From contig CABYDS010000001.1 of assembly GCA_902517745.1 (NCBI GenBank), positions 1-64,000 on the forward strand: a stretch of DNA of 64,000 bases, written 5' to 3'. The notes under the pieces are model-generated. The model was not told the DNA's origin and did not search any database. It saw nothing but the letters and a program-made list of their open reading frames with translations. Every line of letters begins with the position of its first letter. The first letter of the stretch is position 1. The translations under genes were made by a program, and so were the position numbers. This DNA is from an uncultured Pelagibacteraceae bacterium. GTDB taxonomy: Bacteria > Pseudomonadota > Alphaproteobacteria > Pelagibacterales > Pelagibacteraceae. Shown here in pieces: positions 55,139 to 63,562 of the stretch.

Positions 55139-56581
55139 TCAGGTTTTTAGACCCATATGGGTATACTTTATATTAAGGTAATCTTTTATAGCCATAGATC
55201 CACCTTCACGACCATAACCGGTTTGTTTTATTCCACCGAATGGAGCTTCAGCAACTGCAACTGCAGCTGTATTTACTGCTACACAACCGGTTTCCATCAT
55301 CTCTGATGCTCTATTAGCTTTGTCCATTGAGTTTGTATATAAATAGCTACAAAGTCCCAGGTCATTATTATTTGCTCTCTCTACTACTTCGTCAAAATCC
55401 TTGAAAGTTAAAACGGGCACTAAGGGACCAAAAGGTTCTTCTTTCATAATTGTAAAATTGTCCTGCACTTCATCAAATACAGTTGGTTCAAAATAATAAC
55501 CTTTATTAAATCCTGAAGGTCTACCCCCGCCAAAAACAACTTTTGCGCCTTCACTCTTTGTAGTTTCGACTAATTTTTCAATTTCTTCCAAACGTTTTGC
55601 TGTTGTTAAAGGTCCTAAGTCAGTGCCTTCATCCATTCCATTTCCAATTTTTAATTTTTTTGCTCTATCTACAAAAGCATTTACAAATTCTTCTTTTCTC
55701 GTTTCTTGAATGTAAAACCTATTTGGGGATATACAAACTTGACCATTATTACGAAATTTTGCTGTTATTGCCATATCTGCAACTTTATTCATGTCAACAT
55801 CGTCAAATACTATAAATGGAGAATGACCACTTAATTCCATTGTAACTCTTTGAACTTTATCTGCAGCTTTTTTAAGTATTAATTTTCCAACACGTGTTGA
55901 GCCAGTTATAGAAACTTTTTTTATTATATCTGATTCAAGTAGTTCATTTGATATTTCAGCTGGGTCTCCAGATAATAAATTGACTACTCCATCAGGAACT
56001 CCAGCATCTTTACAAATATTTACAAGTTCCATAACTGCTCCAGGCGTAATTACATCTGGCTTACAAATAACTGAACAACCAGCAGCCAGTGCAGTTGAAA
56101 TTTTTCTGGACGCTAAAACTATAGGAAAATTCCATGGCACAAGTGCTGCTACAACACCTACTGGTTGATAGTAAACATGAACTCTTGTTTCTGGAAATCT
56201 ACTTTGTAATGTTTCACCATAAATTCTTTTAGTTTCTTCTGCATTCCATTCAAATATATCTGCTCCACCACCAACTTCTCCAATTGCTTCTTTAAGAGGT
56301 TTTCCAACTTCAAGTGTAAGCCATTTAGCCAATACATCTTTTCTTTCACGCATCAAATCTGCAATTTTTCTTATTACATAAGACCTTTGCCATGGAGTAG
56401 TATTTTTCCAAGTTTCGAGTCCTTTCTCTGCTGATTTTAATGCTTTTTGAACGTCAACAGACGATGCTTTTGATGCTTCTCCTAAAACTTCTTCTGTTGC
56501 TGGATTGATAACTTTATAAGTTTCTTTTTTTTCTGCTTGTTGCCACTGACCATTAATGAATTGACCAAAATTGCTATACAT
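55139..56581 (-). CDS. NAD(P)-dependent aldehyde dehydrogenase
   Basis: Oxidises an aldehyde to an acid. The protein has 480 residues. VPWNFPIVLASRK, VTMELSGHSPFIVF (general-base Glu), NNGQVCISPNR (catalytic Cys) and KEEPFGPLVPVL are standard ALDH motifs. It resembles succinate-semialdehyde or lactaldehyde dehydrogenases more than the CoA-acylating IolA/MmsA, which reads differently around the catalytic Cys. It heads the leftward operon with aldolase, hydroxyacid dehydrogenase and pilin-like gene. Confidence 0.92.
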   Translation of the reverse strand: MYSNFGQFINGQWQQAEKKETYKVINPATEEVLGEASKASSVDVQKALKSAEKGLETWKNTTPWQRSYVIRKIADLMRERKDVLAKWLTLEVGKPLKEAIGEVGGGADIFEWNAEETKRIYGETLQSRFPETRVHVYYQPVGVVAALVPWNFPIVLASRKISTALAAGCSVICKPDVITPGAVMELVNICKDAGVPDGVVNLLSGDPAEISNELLESDIIKKVSITGSTRVGKLILKKAADKVQRVTMELSGHSPFIVFDDVDMNKVADMAITAKFRNNGQVCISPNRFYIQETRKEEFVNAFVDRAKKLKIGNGMDEGTDLGPLTTAKRLEEIEKLVETTKSEGAKVVFGGGRPSGFNKGYYFEPTVFDEVQDNFTIMKEEPFGPLVPVLTFKDFDEVVERANNNDLGLCSYLYTNSMDKANRASEMMETGCVAVNTAAVAVAEAPFGGIKQTGYGREGGSMAIKDYLNIKYTHMGLKT

Positions 56582-56601
56582 ATTTTTTAAATTGTGTTTA
56601 A

Positions 56602-56630
56602 TTGTTAAAAGTTAAAGATTTATATATAGA
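56602..56630 (+). promoter_or_regulatory. Candidate promoter of iolD
   Basis: TTGTTA (56602-56607), a 17-base spacer and TATAGA (56625-56630) lie just before the iolD ATG at 56634. Initiation would fall at or beside the ATG, giving a leaderless message, consistent with no Shine-Dalgarno sequence here. The 52-base gap must also serve the divergent aldehyde dehydrogenase. Tentative in such AT-rich DNA. Confidence 0.35.
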
Positions 56631-56633
56631 ATA

Positions 56634-58478
56634 ATGAAAAAAATAAAGCTCACTTGTGCACATGCAATAATAAAACATCTTATTGCTCAAAAAATTTTAA
56701 TAGACGGTAAAAAAGAGCAGTTATTTGCTGGAGCTTTTGGTATTTTTGGACATGGCAATGTTGCTTGTTTAGGACAAGCTCTACAAGAAAATCAGGATAA
56801 ATTACCAACATATAGAGGGCATCATGAGCAAAATATGGCACTGACTGGAATAGCATACGCTAGAGCCAAAAGAAGAAAACAATTTTTTGTTGCAACTAGT
56901 TCAGTTGGACCAGGATCTACAAATATGGTTACAGCCTCGGCTGTTGCTATGAGCAACAGATTACCAATTTTATTTTTACCTGGAGATACATATGCAAACA
57001 GAATGCCTGACCCAGTTCTTCAACAAGTTGAGCATTTTAATAATCCTGGCATTACTCAGAATGATGCTTTCAAACCAGTAACAAAATATTTTGATAGAAT
57101 TACAAGACCAGAACAAATTTTACAAACATTACCTCAAGCAATCCAAACAATGTTAGATCCAGCAGATTGCGGACCAGCTTGCTTGTCATTATCACAAGAT
57201 GTTCAAGGTGAAACATATGAATATCCTGAAGAATTTTTTAAAGAGAGAGTTCACAACATTAGACGACCAAGACCTGATGATTTTCAAATAAAACAAGCAG
57301 CTGAGCAAATTAAAAAATCCAAAAATCCTTTATTGATTTCAGGTGGAGGGGTTTTCTACTCTGATGCAATGGAAGATCTAAGTAATTTTGCAATTAAACA
57401 CAATATACCAGTTACACAAACAGTTATGGGCTACTCTACAATGAAGAGAGACCACTCTCATTTCTTAGGTCCCATAGGTGGTCTTGGTGGCAAAGCAGCA
57501 AATAATTTAGCAAAACAAACTGACCTAGCTATTGCTGTTGGAACAAAATTAGCTGATTTCACAACTGGGTCGTGGGCAAATTTTGAGAACCCAGACTTTT
57601 CACTTGTTAGTGTTAATGTCTCTAGATTTGATGCTAGCAAACATTTGGCGCAATCAGTAATAGGTGATGCAAAAGTAAGCTTACAAGAGCTATCAAATGC
57701 CTTGGGAGATTGGAAAGCACCTGATGAATGGCATAAAAAATCAAGAGATGAATTAAAAAATTGGAATGATTATGTAGATAAAGAAAGCGGTCCAACTAAT
57801 CAAGAACTACCTAGTTATGCACATGCTGTAGGAGCAATATATCGTAATTCAGATCCAACGGACATTGCTGTTACTGCTGCAGGTGGATTAGTTGGAGAAG
57901 TTGTGCAAATTTGGAGGCCAAAAGAATTAAATACACATGAAACCGAATGGGGTTTTAGCTGTATGAGTTATGAAATTTCTGGTGCATTAGGAGTTAAAAT
58001 GGCAAACCCAGATAAAGAAGTAATAGCTTTTGTAGGAGATGGATCTTATTTACTTTTTAATTCAGATATTTATTCATCAGTTATAACAAATAATAAATTA
58101 ATAATAGTTTTATGTGATAATGGAGGCCATGCCGTTATTAACAGGCTACAATTGTTTAAAGGCGGAAAAGAATTTAATTGTCTATTTAATAGTTCAAAAG
58201 CTCCAAATCTAGTCCCTGTTAATTTTGCTAAACATGCAGAGAGCATGGGTGCAAAATCTGAGGAGGTATCATCTATTTCTGAATTAGAGGAAGCATTTAA
58301 AAGAGCTAAAAAATCTGATGTAACTTACTTAATTTCAATAAAAACTCATTCTTATGAGTGGTTAGAAGGATCTGCTTACTGGGAAAGTCCTACTTTAGAA
58401 ATGCCATCAACAAAAGAAAATGAAGAGGCATTAAAACTTCATAAAGAAGGAAAATCAAAGCAAAGACAAGGTGTCTAA
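56634..58478 (+). CDS. iolD: 3D-(3,5/4)-trihydroxycyclohexane-1,2-dione acylhydrolase IolD
   Basis: Thiamin-diphosphate enzyme of 614 residues that opens the inositol ring, giving 5-deoxyglucuronate. The activating Glu65 lies in YRGHHEQNMALTGIAYARA. VATSSVGPGSTNMVTASAVA and LSQDVQGETYEYP are IolD-specific, and the diphosphate site is VGDGSYLLFNSDIYSSV with CDNGGHAVI. It heads a rightward operon with a Gfo/Idh protein, a 2-hydroxyacid dehydrogenase and the second ABC importer. Confidence 0.95.
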   Translation: MKKIKLTCAHAIIKHLIAQKILIDGKKEQLFAGAFGIFGHGNVACLGQALQENQDKLPTYRGHHEQNMALTGIAYARAKRRKQFFVATSSVGPGSTNMVTASAVAMSNRLPILFLPGDTYANRMPDPVLQQVEHFNNPGITQNDAFKPVTKYFDRITRPEQILQTLPQAIQTMLDPADCGPACLSLSQDVQGETYEYPEEFFKERVHNIRRPRPDDFQIKQAAEQIKKSKNPLLISGGGVFYSDAMEDLSNFAIKHNIPVTQTVMGYSTMKRDHSHFLGPIGGLGGKAANNLAKQTDLAIAVGTKLADFTTGSWANFENPDFSLVSVNVSRFDASKHLAQSVIGDAKVSLQELSNALGDWKAPDEWHKKSRDELKNWNDYVDKESGPTNQELPSYAHAVGAIYRNSDPTDIAVTAAGGLVGEVVQIWRPKELNTHETEWGFSCMSYEISGALGVKMANPDKEVIAFVGDGSYLLFNSDIYSSVITNNKLIIVLCDNGGHAVINRLQLFKGGKEFNCLFNSSKAPNLVPVNFAKHAESMGAKSEEVSSISELEEAFKRAKKSDVTYLISIKTHSYEWLEGSAYWESPTLEMPSTKENEEALKLHKEGKSKQRQGV

Positions 58479-58483
58479 AATTC

Positions 58484-59638
58484 ATGAATAAAGTTTTTAA
58501 GGTTGGTCTCATAGGATGTGGCCATATCGCAGAAACATATTTTAGGGGACATCAATATTTTAATAATTTCAAAATCGTTGCTTGTGCGGATATTAATCAA
58601 AAAGCAGCTGAAAAATGTGCGAAATTATACAACATCAAATCAATGACTGTTAATGAAATACTAAAAGATAAAGATATAGAGGTAATTTTAAATTTAACAA
58701 TTCCTCAATCACATTATTCTGTGTCAAAAAAAGTATTAAATGCAGGCAAGCATGTTTATTCAGAAAAACCATTAGCAACATACTTTCAAAAAGGAAAAGA
58801 GTTAGTGGCTTTGGCAAAACAAAAAAAATTATACATTGGTAATGCGCCAGACACTTTTCTTGGAGGAGGTGGACAAAAAGCAAAGGAATTAATTGACTCT
58901 GATTTGATTGGACAAATCAAACTTGGAAATGCAATCTTTGCATTTCCTGGTGTTGAAAACTTTCATCCAAAACCAGAGTCTTGGTATAAAAAAGAGGGAG
59001 GACCAGTAATAGATATGGGTCCTTATTTTTTTACAACACTTGTTAATCTTTTAGGGCCAGCTAAACAGGTGCAAGGAAGAACATTAACAGCATTTAAAAG
59101 AAGAAATTATAGAGCAGGTCCAAATAAAGGAAAAACATTCAAGGTTGAAACACCAACTACTTATTTAGCAACAATTCAATTTCATAATGAAGCAATTATT
59201 CAAGTAACTTTATCCTTTGATGTTATTAATCATCAAAGAAATCATATGGAACTTTATGGAACTAAAGGATCAATTATTGTTCCTGATCCAAATATGTTTG
59301 GTGGATCTGTTTATATTTCTGTTACTGAAGGTGGTCGTTGGGGTGAACATAAAACCGATAAAATGCATTTAGGAAAAATAAATATTACATCTGCAAGCGG
59401 TAGATCCAATGAGTCACCAACAAATGCAAACTATAGAAGTGTTGGCATGTCTGAGATGTTATATTCAATAGAAAAAAAGAAAAAACATCGATGTTCAGGA
59501 GAGCTATCTCTTCATGTTTTAGATATAATTGAATCTACTATGAAAGCCGCAACAACTGGAGTACCTCAAAAAATTAAAACTAAGTGTGAAAAACCAAAAA
59601 GATTTACAGAAGAAGAAGTAAAAAAAATTCTCTTATAG
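58484..59638 (+). CDS. Gfo/Idh/MocA-family oxidoreductase
   Basis: A 384-residue dehydrogenase. Rossmann motif GLIGCGHIAETYFRG, catalytic lysine in SEKPLATYFQ, and GGPVIDMGPYFFTTLVNLLG near residue 175 with the substrate-site region. It is the third member of this family in the island, beside iolD (5-base gap). It may oxidise an inositol isomer, an inososamine or a sugar; the sequence does not decide. Confidence 0.88.
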   Translation: MNKVFKVGLIGCGHIAETYFRGHQYFNNFKIVACADINQKAAEKCAKLYNIKSMTVNEILKDKDIEVILNLTIPQSHYSVSKKVLNAGKHVYSEKPLATYFQKGKELVALAKQKKLYIGNAPDTFLGGGGQKAKELIDSDLIGQIKLGNAIFAFPGVENFHPKPESWYKKEGGPVIDMGPYFFTTLVNLLGPAKQVQGRTLTAFKRRNYRAGPNKGKTFKVETPTTYLATIQFHNEAIIQVTLSFDVINHQRNHMELYGTKGSIIVPDPNMFGGSVYISVTEGGRWGEHKTDKMHLGKINITSASGRSNESPTNANYRSVGMSEMLYSIEKKKKHRCSGELSLHVLDIIESTMKAATTGVPQKIKTKCEKPKRFTEEEVKKILL

Positions 59639-59641
59639 ATC

Positions 59642-60661
59642 ATGAAAGATATTGCAATTGTTGATCCATATCCAAGAACTATGGAGCTTATTTTTTCAAA
59701 ACCAAAATTAAATGAGTTAAAAAATAAATTTAAGCTTATTTTTGCACCAAAAATAAATAAACAGAAATTTTATATTAATAATATTCATAAAGCGAAATTT
59801 ATAATTGGACAGCCTGATCTTCCTAAATTTTTATTAATAAAAGCAAAAAAGTTGAAGGCAGTAATAAATGTCGAAAGCAACTTTTTAGATAATATGGATT
59901 ATAATTATTGCTTTGATAAAGGTATTCACGTTATTGCAACTTCACCTGTTTTCTCAAAACCAGTTGCAGAGATTGCACTTGGATTTACACTCTCTCTTCT
60001 TAGAAATATTCATGGAGCAAATCAGGATTTCATTAATAAAAAGGAAAAGTATGGATTAGATGGAAATATTAAGGCTTCATTGTTATCAGAAAAAAAAATT
60101 GGATTATTGGGATTTGGAGATTTAGGGAGAGCTTTGGTTCCATTATTGAAACCATTTTCGAGTAAAATAAATATCTATGATCCTTGGATACCAAACAAAA
60201 AAATAATTAATCAAGGATATAAACCAATTACTTTAAAAAAAATGTTTAAAGAATGTGAAGTTATTTATGTACTTGCTGCAATTACTACAAAAAACAAAGG
60301 ACTTATTGATAAAAAATTACTCAATCTTATGAAATCAAACTCACTTTTTATACTAATGAGTAGAGCTGCAGTCGTTAATTTTAAAGATTTAAAAAATAGA
60401 CTTAAAAAAGGTGATATTTATGCAGCACTTGACGTTTTTCCCGAAGAACCAGTTAAAAAAAATGACCCAATAAGAAAATTAAAAAATGTTTTATTCTCAG
60501 CACATAGAGCGGGTGCTTTAGACGAGGCATTCAAGGAAATGGGCAATATTGTTTTTGAAGACATGAAATTAATTTCAAAAAATCTTAATCCAAGATTTTG
60601 TAAAAAAGCTCTAAGAAAAACTGTTCATCTTTTGAGGTCAAAACCTGTTGCAATTAATTAA
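59642..60661 (+). CDS. D-isomer-specific 2-hydroxyacid dehydrogenase
   Basis: A 339-residue NAD-dependent dehydrogenase. NAD loop GLLGFGDLGRAL, catalytic Arg in LMSRAAVVNF, Glu in DVFPEEPVKK and His in FSAHRAGALDEAF. The substrate half is divergent from the other copy at 53359-54318, so it probably uses a different 2-oxoacid. It follows the Gfo/Idh gene by 3 bases and precedes the importer ATPase by 22 bases. Confidence 0.88.
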   Translation: MKDIAIVDPYPRTMELIFSKPKLNELKNKFKLIFAPKINKQKFYINNIHKAKFIIGQPDLPKFLLIKAKKLKAVINVESNFLDNMDYNYCFDKGIHVIATSPVFSKPVAEIALGFTLSLLRNIHGANQDFINKKEKYGLDGNIKASLLSEKKIGLLGFGDLGRALVPLLKPFSSKINIYDPWIPNKKIINQGYKPITLKKMFKECEVIYVLAAITTKNKGLIDKKLLNLMKSNSLFILMSRAAVVNFKDLKNRLKKGDIYAALDVFPEEPVKKNDPIRKLKNVLFSAHRAGALDEAFKEMGNIVFEDMKLISKNLNPRFCKKALRKTVHLLRSKPVAIN

Positions 60662-60683
60662 TTTTTTTTTTAATTTAAATTAA

Positions 60684-61433
60684 ATGACTTCAACAAATAA
60701 ATTGCTCTTAGAGGCTAAAGGTATCACAAAGTATTTTGGAACAATAACTGCTTTAGAAAATGTAAATTTAAAAGTGCACGAAGGTGAATGTTTAGGTGTA
60801 GTGGGAGATAATGGTGCAGGCAAATCTACACTAATGAAAGTTTTATCTGGTTTATACAAACCAAGTGCAGGTGCTTTATTTTTTGAGGGCAAAGAACATG
60901 TGTTAGATAGCCCAAAAGACTCTCAAAATTTAGGCTTAGAAATGGTTTATCAAGATCTTGCATTGGCAGGTAATTTACCCATTGGAGAAAATATATTCTT
61001 AGGAAGAGAGCCTACAAAAAATATTGGCTTCTTAAAATTTCTAGATTTTAAAAAAATTCAAGAAATGACAAGCGCGCACTTAGAGAAACTAAAAATAAAT
61101 GTTAAAAGTGCTGATCAGAAAGTAGAGGAATTATCTGGAGGACAAAGACAAGCGGTTGCAATAGCTAGGTCAACAGCATTTAATGCTAAAGTTGTTATAA
61201 TGGATGAACCAACTGCTGCTTTAGCAATAAAAGAAGTTGGAAAAGTATTAGACTTAATTAACAAATTAAAAAGTACTGGCGTAGGTGTTATAGTAATAAG
61301 TCATAGAATGGATGATATTTTTACTGTTTGCGACCGAGTAATGGCACTTTTCCAAGGAACAAACTTTGCTGAGTCTCAATTAGATAAAACTTCAAGAGAT
61401 GAAGTCATTGGTTGGATTATGGGAAAAAAATAA
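60684..61433 (+). CDS. Sugar ABC transporter ATPase
   Basis: Single-domain ATPase of 249 residues. Walker [10 protein letters not shown], signature LSGGQRQAVAIA, Walker B VVIMDEPTAAL and the switch His in VIVISHRMDDIF. The first gene of the second importer, ordered ATPase-permease-binding protein, the reverse of the left importer. It is homologous to the ATPase at 46779-47576 but clearly divergent, so the two systems are not a recent duplication. Confidence 0.94.
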   Translation: MTSTNKLLLEAKGITKYFGTITALENVNLKVHEGECLGVVGDNGAGKSTLMKVLSGLYKPSAGALFFEGKEHVLDSPKDSQNLGLEMVYQDLALAGNLPIGENIFLGREPTKNIGFLKFLDFKKIQEMTSAHLEKLKINVKSADQKVEELSGGQRQAVAIARSTAFNAKVVIMDEPTAALAIKEVGKVLDLINKLKSTGVGVIVISHRMDDIFTVCDRVMALFQGTNFAESQLDKTSRDEVIGWIMGKK

Positions 61434-61434
61434 A

Positions 61435-62448
61435 ATGGAAGATAAGGAAAAAAAACAAGATAGCTTATACGTAAAACTTATTCCATATTTTGAAAAATAC
61501 GGGATTTTACTATTATTAGTTATCATGATCTTGGTAATGCATATTTTGCAACCAGATGTCTTCTTGTCATGGAGAAATGTAACAAACGTATTCAAACAAA
61601 TATCTTGGCAATCAATGTTAGCTTTAGGTGTTTTTATGGTGATTGTGACTGCGGGTATAGATCTATCAGTTGGCTCAATAATGATGCTTTCATTGATGAT
61701 TTTAGCAATAGTGGCTAAAGCTGGAGCACCTTGGTTTATAGTTGTTCTAGTACCTTTATTTGCTGGATTTTTATGCGGGTTAATAAATGGTTTGGGGATA
61801 ACACTTTTAAGAATGCCTCATCCTTTTATAATGACTTTAGGAACTCTATATATTTTTAGAGGAACAGGAAACTTAATATCAGGCGGAACACCCATAAGTG
61901 GATTTACCGATGAAGTTAGGTACTTAGGTCATGGTAGAATAGATCTTACTTGGTTAGGATTAGAGAAATCTCAATATCTCCCTGTAAGCTTAGTTTTAAT
62001 CGCGGTTGTATATTTTGTTTTTTGGGTTTTCTTGAATCATAGTCGAACAGGAAAGTGGATTTATGCAATTGGTGGAAACCCAAGCGCAGCAAGAGCTTCA
62101 GGAATTAATGTTAATAAAATTTTAATAATTGTTTATTCACTTTGTGGATTTTTATCAGGTATTGGAGCATTAATTTTAGCAGGAAGAACAGACTCTGGTT
62201 ATCCTAATGCAGGATTACAATCTGAATTGGATGCTATCGCAGCATGTATAATTGGTGGAGCCAGTTTCTTTGGTGGTAGAGGAACTGTTCTTGGAGTTTT
62301 TGCTGGAGTAATGATTATGGGAATTTTAAGAAATGGACTTAATTTGATGGATGTAAGTTCTTTCTGGCAACAAGTATTGATTGGCTCGATCATTGTATTA
62401 GCAGTTTACGTGGATGTTTTAAGAAGAGATTTCGGCACGAGGAAATAA
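61435..62448 (+). CDS. Sugar ABC transporter permease, RbsC family
   Basis: Integral membrane permease of 337 residues with about ten helices. The ATG at 61435, one base after the ATPase stop codon, is chosen over in-frame upstream starts inside that gene. VTAGIDLSVGSIMMLS, MPHPFIMTLGTLYIFRGTGN and LDAIAACIIGGASFFGGRGT are characteristic of ribose, xylose and inositol-type permeases. It ends 107 bases before the binding-protein gene. Confidence 0.94.
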   Translation: MEDKEKKQDSLYVKLIPYFEKYGILLLLVIMILVMHILQPDVFLSWRNVTNVFKQISWQSMLALGVFMVIVTAGIDLSVGSIMMLSLMILAIVAKAGAPWFIVVLVPLFAGFLCGLINGLGITLLRMPHPFIMTLGTLYIFRGTGNLISGGTPISGFTDEVRYLGHGRIDLTWLGLEKSQYLPVSLVLIAVVYFVFWVFLNHSRTGKWIYAIGGNPSAARASGINVNKILIIVYSLCGFLSGIGALILAGRTDSGYPNAGLQSELDAIAACIIGGASFFGGRGTVLGVFAGVMIMGILRNGLNLMDVSSFWQQVLIGSIIVLAVYVDVLRRDFGTRK

Positions 62449-62528
62449 ACACGTCAAAGTTGAATAGATGCTATCATAAGAGACCTTGTAAACAGTTGAA
62501 TTTTTTTTAAAAATTTTATTAAATTAAG

Positions 62529-62546
62529 CTTTAATAATTATTAAAG
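62529..62546. promoter_or_regulatory. 18-bp perfect palindrome ahead of second binding-protein gene
   Basis: CTTTAATAATTATTAAAG is fully self-complementary and touches the ribosome-binding site (AGGGGA) of the gene at 62556. Either an operator or a hairpin at the start of the message is possible. Position matches the palindrome before the other binding-protein gene. Confidence 0.45.
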
Positions 62547-62555
62547 GGGAAATTT

Positions 62556-63488
62556 ATGAGAGAACTATCAAGAAAAATTGTTGTTTTAGTATCAGCAATT
62601 TTTTTATCGATAAGCATGATTTCAGCTTCTTTTGCTGATGGTCATGGTAAAAAAATCTTGTTCAGTATTAAAGGTCCTGGGTCTGGAAATCCTTTCTGGG
62701 CTTCTGTTACAAAAGGTGCTGAAGAAGAAGCTAAAAAATTAGGTGTTAAGTTAATCTTGGTTGCGCCACCTCAAGAAGGTGATGTTCAAGCACAAATTAA
62801 CCAAGTTGAAGACCAACTTGCTAAAGGTGTTGATGCTTTAGCTCTTGCACCAGGAGATCCAAATGCATTCGCTCCAATTGTAGATGACGCTATCAAAAGT
62901 GGTGTTCCAGTTGTATTTGTAGATACAAAGGGGATCAATGAAGGTGTTACTTTTATTGGAACTAACAATATGAATGGAGCAGAATTAGCTGCTAAATTCA
63001 TTTGTGACAAAACTCCAAAAGGTTCAGATGTTGCAATTTTGACTGGAATAGAGTCTCAATCAACAGCTTTACTAAGAAGAGACGGTGCAATTAAAGGATT
63101 TAAAAATTGCGGTTTAAATATAGTTGCTACTCAAACAGCTGAGTGGGATACTGCAAAAGGTAGATCAGTTACTGAGTCTATTATTTTGAAAAATCCTAAC
63201 ATCAAAGCAATATTTGCTTCAAATGACAATATGGGCTTAGGTGCTATGCAAGCTCTTAAAGATGCAGATATGAATGATGTTGTTGTTGTTGGTTTTGATG
63301 CAACTCCAGATGCTGCTACAAGTATCTTAAAAGGTGAAATGACTGCAACTATTGCTCAGTTCTCATATAACATGGGTGCTTACGGTGTTAAATATGCACT
63401 TGAGCTAGCTAATGGCGGAAGTATTGATCCAAACATTGATACTGGAACACAACTAGTAACAAAAGAAAACGCTAACGATTTTAAATAA
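62556..63488 (+). CDS. Sugar ABC transporter periplasmic binding protein
   Basis: Type 1 periplasmic-binding protein of 310 residues. The signal peptide ends at ISASFA (about residue 27), followed by KILFSIKGPGSGNPFWASVT. GVDALALAPGDPNAFAPIVD, VPVVFVDTKGIN and IFASNDNMGLGAMQAL match ribose- and inositol-type binding proteins. A strong ribosome-binding site and a strong terminator directly after suggest high expression. Ligand not determined. Confidence 0.94.
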   Translation: MRELSRKIVVLVSAIFLSISMISASFADGHGKKILFSIKGPGSGNPFWASVTKGAEEEAKKLGVKLILVAPPQEGDVQAQINQVEDQLAKGVDALALAPGDPNAFAPIVDDAIKSGVPVVFVDTKGINEGVTFIGTNNMNGAELAAKFICDKTPKGSDVAILTGIESQSTALLRRDGAIKGFKNCGLNIVATQTAEWDTAKGRSVTESIILKNPNIKAIFASNDNMGLGAMQALKDADMNDVVVVGFDATPDAATSILKGEMTATIAQFSYNMGAYGVKYALELANGGSIDPNIDTGTQLVTKENANDFK

Positions 63489-63507
63489 TCATTAGTCTAT
63501 AACATTT

Positions 63508-63544
63508 AAAAAAGGGTGGAATTTTTATTCCACCCTTTTTTTTT
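63508..63544 (+). terminator. Intrinsic terminator after second binding-protein gene
   Basis: GGGTGGAAT (63514-63522) pairs with ATTCCACCC (63527-63535) around TTTT, flanked by an A run before and nine T after. It is a textbook Rho-independent terminator and the strongest in the window; the A and T tracts would also allow some function on the other strand. Confidence 0.93.
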
Positions 63545-63550
63545 ATGTAA

Positions 63551-63556
63551 TATAAT
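63551..63556 (+). promoter_or_regulatory. Candidate -10 element for RbsD/FucU gene
   Basis: TATAAT, an exact consensus -10, ends 6 bases before the ATG at 63563, so transcription would start at the A of the start codon and give a leaderless message. The -35 position falls inside the preceding terminator, where no good hexamer is seen. Confidence 0.4.
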
Positions 63557-63562
63557 CTTTTG

